From assembly GCF_006829085.1 (NCBI RefSeq), contig NZ_BJTC01000012.1:76232-140231 (forward strand): a stretch of 64,000 nucleotides of DNA, written 5' to 3'. Positions 60,289 to 64,000 of this stretch are shown here, piece after piece (the stretch's first letter is position 1; every line of letters begins with the position of its first letter). The notes under the pieces were generated by a model. The model was not told the DNA's origin, did not search any database, and saw only the letters and a program-made list of their open reading frames with translations. The translations under genes and the position numbers were made by a program. This DNA is from Chryseobacterium sp. ON_d1. Its GTDB lineage: Bacteria; Bacteroidota; Bacteroidia; Flavobacteriales; Weeksellaceae.

Positions 60289-60675
60289 TTAACGTTTTGA
60301 GAATTGGAATCTCTTTCTTGCTTTTTTCTGACCTGGCTTCTTTCTTTCCACCATTCTTGCGTCTCTTGTAAGTAAACCAGCTGGCTTCAATGCTAATCTG
60401 AACTCAGCGTTGATTTCGCATAAAGCTCTTGAAATACCTAATCTGATAGCTTCTGCCTGACCTGTATTACCACCACCGAATACGTTTACGGTAACGTCAT
60501 ACTGACCAACAGTCTCAGAAAGGATGAACGGTTGGTTTAATTTGTAAACCATTACATCTGTAGAGAAATATTCTTTAGCATCTTTACCGTTTACTGTAAT
60601 AACACCAGACCCTGGTTTTACATAAACTCTAGCTACAGAAGTTTTTCTTCTTCCGATTTTGTGAACTATAGACAT
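60289..60675 (-). CDS. rpsI: 30S ribosomal protein S9
   Basis: The 128-residue protein has HKIGRRKTSVARVYVKPGSG (residues 5-24), the conserved GGGNTGQAEAIRLGISRAL (about 68-86), and the basic C-terminus KARKRFQFSKR that reaches the P-site tRNA. It starts 6 bases after the rplM stop. Confidence 0.97.
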   Translation of the reverse strand: MSIVHKIGRRKTSVARVYVKPGSGVITVNGKDAKEYFSTDVMVYKLNQPFILSETVGQYDVTVNVFGGGNTGQAEAIRLGISRALCEINAEFRLALKPAGLLTRDARMVERKKPGQKKARKRFQFSKR

Positions 60676-60681
60676 AATTAA

Positions 60682-61137
60682 TTATTTAAATTCGTTAACA
60701 TTAATTGTTTTAGGCTGTTGAGCTTCATGTTTGTGCTCAGTTCCTTCATATAAATAAAGGTTCTTAAGGATAGCAGCACCTAGTCTGTTTTTAGGCAACA
60801 TACCTTTTACAGATTTCTCCAATACCTTTAAAGAATCTTTCTTTTGAAGTTCAGCCGCAGTCATAGACTTCTGTCCACCAGGATATCCTGTATGCCAGAT
60901 ATAAGTCTTATCAGCCCACTTGTTTCCGGAAAGTGTAATTTTCCCAGCATTCAAAACGATTACGTTATCACCACAATCTACGTGAGGTGTAAAATTCGTT
61001 TTGTGCTTACCTCTCAAAATCTTTGCAACCGTAGAAGCTAATCTACCTAACGGCTGTCCTTCAGCGTCTACCACAACCCATTCTTTATTAGCAGTAGCTT
61101 TGTTCGCTGAAACAGTTTTGTAACTTAATGTATTCAC
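60682..61137 (-). CDS. rplM: 50S ribosomal protein L13
   Basis: The 151-residue protein shows WVVVDAEGQPLGRLASTVAK (residues 21-40), ILRGKHKTNFTPHVDCGDNV, YIWHTGYPGGQKSMTAAELQ and KGMLPKNRLGAAILKNLYLY, all diagnostic. It is the first gene of rplM-rpsI-rpsB and has a good two-box promoter. The C-terminus (HEAQQPKTINVNEFK) is typical of Bacteroidota. Confidence 0.97.
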   Translation of the reverse strand: MNTLSYKTVSANKATANKEWVVVDAEGQPLGRLASTVAKILRGKHKTNFTPHVDCGDNVIVLNAGKITLSGNKWADKTYIWHTGYPGGQKSMTAAELQKKDSLKVLEKSVKGMLPKNRLGAAILKNLYLYEGTEHKHEAQQPKTINVNEFK

Positions 61138-61183
61138 ACGTTTTAGTTAAAGATTAAACATAATTTACCCCTAAAAGGGTGTG

Positions 61184-61212
61184 CAAAGGTACAAATTATT
61201 TTTGTAACCCAA
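61184..61212 (-). promoter_or_regulatory. Promoter of the rplM-rpsI-rpsB run
   Basis: On the minus strand TTG (61212-61210) and TACCTTTG (61191-61184) are separated by 18 bases; the rplM ATG is 46 bases downstream. Confidence 0.75.
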
Positions 61213-61288
61213 AAACATATTTTATTTAATCTATATATTATGACCTGTGTAGCCCTGTATCAATAGATTTTAACATTTTTAACATTTT

Positions 61289-61303
61289 TGGCACAAATCT
61301 TGC
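61289..61303 (+). promoter_or_regulatory. Candidate sigma-54 promoter
   Basis: TGGCACAAATCTTGC matches the -24/-12 consensus TGGCACrnnnnTTGC, with GG and GC exactly 10 bases apart. Transcription would start near 61314 and meet a terminator at 61362, giving an RNA of about 75-80 bases. Confidence 0.55.
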
Positions 61304-61313
61304 GAACTGTTGT

Positions 61314-61391
61314 TGCGATGAAAAAAACACTTCGAAGATTCTAAAAACACAAATGATACCCAAAAGAGTTCATTCCCTCAACTCTTTTTTT
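61314..61391 (+). ncRNA. Putative short transcript (or 8-codon leader ORF)
   Basis: The stretch between the sigma-54-like site and the terminator has no normal gene. It contains ATG AAA AAA ACA CTT CGA AGA TTC TAA (61318-61344, peptide MKKTLRRF). It could be a small regulatory RNA, or a leader of the DUF3667 gene, though that gene has its own -7 element (TATATTTG, 61456-61463). Existence of the RNA is inferred. Confidence 0.35.
61362..61391 (+). terminator. Terminator of the putative short transcript
   Basis: AAAAGAGTT pairs with AACTCTTTT around a 9-base loop, followed by Ts. Confidence 0.75.
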
Positions 61392-61485
61392 ATTAAATTT
61401 ACTTTAACGATTTCCGTAAAACACATTAATATAATTACAGTTTCTTTGAAATAATTATATTTGTGTCAATTATATTCCATAATTC

Positions 61486-62598
61486 ATGAGCCACGGAAAA
61501 CTAAGAGATGACAAAACCTGCCTCAACTGCGGGCACCAGGTTGAAGAAAGGTTCTGCCCCCACTGCGGGCAGGAAAATATTGAAAGCAGACAGCCTTTTC
61601 ATTTTCTCTTTACTCACTTTATTGAGGATTTCACTCATTATGACGGACAGTTCTGGAAAACCATACACTATCTCTTTACCCGTCCCGGCACACTTACCAA
61701 AGAATATCTGGCTGGTAAAAGACAATTATATGTGGCTCCTGTAAAACTCTATATATTTATAAGTTTTATCACATTCTTCCTTCCCAACATCTTACCCCAC
61801 GCCAAAGAAGAAGCGGAAAAGCCCAGCCATGTTAAAACAGAAGCAAAAACAAAAAAACAGAAAGAGATATCCAAAGATCTTGTAAAAGATCTGCAAAAAG
61901 AAGGAATACTTTCCCATGAAACAGCGGCTACTGCTCAAAGAGCATTAGATACTTTAAAAGTAAGAGACAGTATTAAACTTAAGGATGCGAAGGAAAAAGA
62001 CGAAATTCTTGACCGTACATTTGACACCAAGGAAGCATCCGTTATGAATGCCTACACCTTGAAACAATATGATTCCATCCTTGCCAAAGACAATACAGGG
62101 ATTTATACCATGGCAAGACCTATTGCAAAAAAAGTATTTGAATTAAAAGAAGAAGGATACAGCAAGCATCAGATTTGGGAAAAATATAAGGAAAATTTCA
62201 TTCATACGATTCCCAAAGCACTGTTTGCATACCTTCCGATATTTGCATTCTTTTTATGGCTGTTCCATAACAAGAAGAAATGGTGGTATTTTGATCATGG
62301 AATTTTTACGCTTCACTATTTCTCTTTCCTGTTATTAGGGGTGCTGATGTTTATCGTTGGGGAAAAAATCACCAGCTTCTTACCGGACAATAATATACTT
62401 ACCTTATTATATGTTTTAGGATTCTTAGGATTGGCTGCCTATATGACAATCTATTTCTTTGCAGCCCATCACAAGGTATATGAAACCAAGAAAAGAATAA
62501 GCATACTGAAAGGCTCCTTATTATTTATTGTCAATTATATCGGATTGATTCTGATGTTTCTGGTTCTGATGTATCTGAGCTTTATTATGCTGCACTAG
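61486..62598 (+). CDS. DUF3667 domain membrane protein with zinc ribbon
   Basis: The 370-residue protein begins with a zinc ribbon CLNCGHQVEERFCPHCGQEN (residues 11-30, two CxxC pairs), then the DUF3667 segment FHFLFTHFIEDFTHYDGQFW, LFTRPGTLTKEYLAGKRQLY and VAPVKLYIFISFITFF. A charged helical insert (about 105-235) is followed by several membrane helices at the C-terminus. The family is common in Bacteroidota and its function is unknown. Its end overlaps the convergent gene at 62595 by 4 bases. Confidence 0.9.
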   Translation: MSHGKLRDDKTCLNCGHQVEERFCPHCGQENIESRQPFHFLFTHFIEDFTHYDGQFWKTIHYLFTRPGTLTKEYLAGKRQLYVAPVKLYIFISFITFFLPNILPHAKEEAEKPSHVKTEAKTKKQKEISKDLVKDLQKEGILSHETAATAQRALDTLKVRDSIKLKDAKEKDEILDRTFDTKEASVMNAYTLKQYDSILAKDNTGIYTMARPIAKKVFELKEEGYSKHQIWEKYKENFIHTIPKALFAYLPIFAFFLWLFHNKKKWWYFDHGIFTLHYFSFLLLGVLMFIVGEKITSFLPDNNILTLLYVLGFLGLAAYMTIYFFAAHHKVYETKKRISILKGSLLFIVNYIGLILMFLVLMYLSFIMLH

Positions 62599-62927
62599 TT
62601 TCTGAGGGACTTATTCCCTCTGAAGCTTGCAAATAGATAATATGCTACAAAAACCGTTGAAAACTTCAGAATAGAAGGAATTGCCAGTTCAAGTGTAAAA
62701 ATCAAAGTTCCTATAAGAACCAGAATTCCCATCGCTACAAATGACAGTCCTAATTTCTTAGGCAGTGTAAAATCCGGGGTATCCAGATAATAAGCAATTC
62801 CCCATGCAGAACCAAAGGCAAAAGCATAATAAATATCCAGTCCGATATTTTCCGAACTTAAAAAGAAATAATTAATCAGGAAGCTTACTACCGTTCCCAA
62901 GGCGAAGTACATCAAAGCTTTTTGCAT
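62595..62927 (-). CDS. Small multipass membrane protein, 110 aa
   Basis: I choose the ATG at 62927 (MQKALMYFALGTVVSFLINY) over the TTG at 62948, because TACTTTTG on the minus strand (62953 to 62946) is a -7 element that would place the transcript start near 62940. The protein has about four hydrophobic helices (YYAFAFGSAWGIAYYL, GLSFVAMGILVLIGTLIF, LKFSTVFVAYYLFASF) and a basic end. No family is recognised. Confidence 0.75.
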   Translation of the reverse strand: MQKALMYFALGTVVSFLINYFFLSSENIGLDIYYAFAFGSAWGIAYYLDTPDFTLPKKLGLSFVAMGILVLIGTLIFTLELAIPSILKFSTVFVAYYLFASFRGNKSLRN

Positions 62928-63142
62928 GTCTGTGAAAATATTCTGCAAAAGTAGAGAATTTAATTTGAGAATGTAAAACTGTGTCTATTTCAAAATAAAG
63001 CCTCTGCAATTCATCAGACTTTAACTCTGTTTCCAAACATTCAGATCTCTGGCTCAAAAAGGGGAGATACAATTCAACAAACACAAATAAAAAACTGAAA
63101 ATCAATAAAATAAAACCAAACACATGGTTCTTTTTTTATTAT

Positions 63143-63150
63143 TATATTTG
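63143..63150 (+). promoter_or_regulatory. -7 element TATATTTG of the mutase gene
   Basis: It matches TAnnTTTG and ends 27 bases before the ATG at 63178. Confidence 0.55.
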
Positions 63151-63177
63151 GAAACTTAGAAACTTTCTAAAATTTTT

Positions 63178-64000
63178 ATGGAAACCCAAAAATATACTCC
63201 AACCAACAAGGTAAGAATCGTCACTGCGGCCTCATTATTTGACGGCCACGATGCTGCGATCAATATTATGCGTCGTGTTATTCAGGGAACAGGATGCGAA
63301 GTAATCCACTTAGGACACGATAAATCAGCAGAGGAAGTTGTGAATACAGCGATCCAGGAAGATGCCAATGCCATTGCATTAACCTCATATCAGGGAGGTC
63401 ACAATGAATATTTTAAATATATTTACGACCTGCTGAGAGAAAAAAATTCTCCTCAGATCAAGATTTTTGGTGGCGGCGGCGGTGTAATTCTGCCGGAAGA
63501 GATTAAAGATCTTATGTCTTACGGAATCGATAGAATTTATTCTCCGGATGACGGCCGCGAACTTGGACTTCAGGGAATGATTGATGATCTGGTTCAAAGA
63601 TCAGATTTTGCTACAGGAAAAGATGTTACTGCAAAAGACCTTGAGGATATCAGTTTTGAAAACCCTTCCAGCATTGCTCAGATTATTTCTGCTGTTGAAA
63701 ACTTTTCAGAGGAGAAACCTGAACTTGTAAAAGCTATTGATGAAAAATCCAAGGATTTAACCATTCCGATTATCGGTATCACAGGTACCGGAGGAGCAGG
63801 TAAATCTTCTTTAACAGATGAATTGGTAAGACGTTTCTTACGTTCCAATACTGATAAAAAAATTGCCATTATCTCTATCGACCCTTCCAAAAAGAAAACA
63901 GGAGGCGCCTTATTAGGTGATAGAATCCGTATGAATGCGATCAATGATCCGAGAGTTTATATGCGTTCTATGGCAACCAGAGAAAATAACGTTTCCGTTT
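63178..64000 (+). CDS. icmF: Fused B12-dependent acyl-CoA mutase (IcmF type), 3' end cut by window edge
   Basis: The frame is open to the window end (274 codons seen of about 1,100 expected). Residues about 10-140 are a B12-binding domain with SLFDGHDAAINIMRRVIQGT, the DxHxxG-type cobalt-ligand loop, and IKIFGGGGGVILPEEIKDL. A MeaB-type GTPase chaperone begins near 195, with IIGITGTGGAGKSSLTDELV (P-loop) and IAIISIDPSKKKTGGALLGD. This domain order is that of the fused isobutyryl-CoA mutase, which carries its own repair G-protein. The catalytic mutase domain must lie beyond the window. Confidence 0.88.
   Translation, partial: METQKYTPTNKVRIVTAASLFDGHDAAINIMRRVIQGTGCEVIHLGHDKSAEEVVNTAIQEDANAIALTSYQGGHNEYFKYIYDLLREKNSPQIKIFGGGGGVILPEEIKDLMSYGIDRIYSPDDGRELGLQGMIDDLVQRSDFATGKDVTAKDLEDISFENPSSIAQIISAVENFSEEKPELVKAIDEKSKDLTIPIIGITGTGGAGKSSLTDELVRRFLRSNTDKKIAIISIDPSKKKTGGALLGDRIRMNAINDPRVYMRSMATRENNVSV

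Noticed and set aside
62872..63123. 83-residue minus-strand ORF with a hydrophobic start
   Set aside because: It overlaps the 62595 gene, and the -7 element of that gene lies inside it. The N-terminal helix is plausible, so it is a weak candidate at best.
1..64000. tRNA, rRNA, CRISPR arrays, insertion sequences, prophage
   Set aside because: Gaps between genes were read for cloverleaf-like, spaced direct repeat or transposase signals; none was convincing.

Overview
This window reads as chromosomal DNA of a Flavobacteriia member, most likely Chryseobacterium or a close relative. The evidence is AT-rich DNA with adenine-rich ribosome-binding regions, promoters of the Bacteroidota type (TTG about 19 bases before TAnnTTTG), lipoproteins, and large secreted proteins ending in the gliding-motility/type IX secretion C-terminal domain. 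No rRNA, tRNA, CRISPR array, insertion sequence or prophage was found.

Layout. 1-5.8 kb: surface sugar genes (acyltransferase 3, a GT2 glycosyltransferase) face a waaA operon (O-methyltransferase, NlpC/P60, DUF1648, cupin, Kdo transferase). 5.8-9 kb: a small-peptide region with a double-glycine-type leader peptide carrying six cysteines, a 51-residue small protein and three membrane-protein genes, the last an HTTM-type protein. 9-19 kb: an OmpA lipoprotein, tilS, an ECF sigma factor, a two-domain thioredoxin protein, a decayed tilS 3' copy, a DsbD-like reductase, exbD, an esterase, a patatin and a DHH phosphoesterase. 19-28.6 kb: housekeeping genes (rpmH, ftsE, a ribE-histidine kinase-trmN6 operon, pdxA, yceD-rpmF, accBC, rocD). 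28.6-33.9 kb: a surface polysaccharide cluster of five glycosyltransferases and a deacetylase that runs straight on from rocD.

34-37.2 kb holds two tandem MACPF (perforin-fold) lipoproteins with a shared pore domain and divergent C-terminal repeats. 37.6-42 kb holds gltX, accA, a small secreted-family gene and tsf. 42.1-54.9 kb is a tandem array of four giant paralogous type IX secretion proteins with IgGFc-binding-like N-termini. 55-59.3 kb has a carboxypeptidase-regulatory-like protein, three more members of the small secreted family around trmB, and a second double-glycine-type peptide. 59.3-64 kb has the rplM-rpsI-rpsB ribosomal genes, a possible sigma-54-driven tiny transcript, a DUF3667 protein and the start of a fused B12-dependent acyl-CoA mutase.

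The observations most worth a second look are: (1) two leader peptides with knottin-like C-C-CC-C-C cores, sharing with a third gene a two-part upstream motif (CCGAAAA, then GAGTAGG 20-24 bases before the ATG); (2) the MACPF pair as possible antibacterial toxins, with operator-like palindromes; (3) the four-gene adhesin array; (4) the decayed tilS end just before dsbD, which suggests that a sigma factor/thioredoxin pair was inserted; (5) a clean GG-N10-GC sigma-54 promoter in front of a short terminated transcript; (6) rpsB and tsf separated by 17 kb in opposite orientation.
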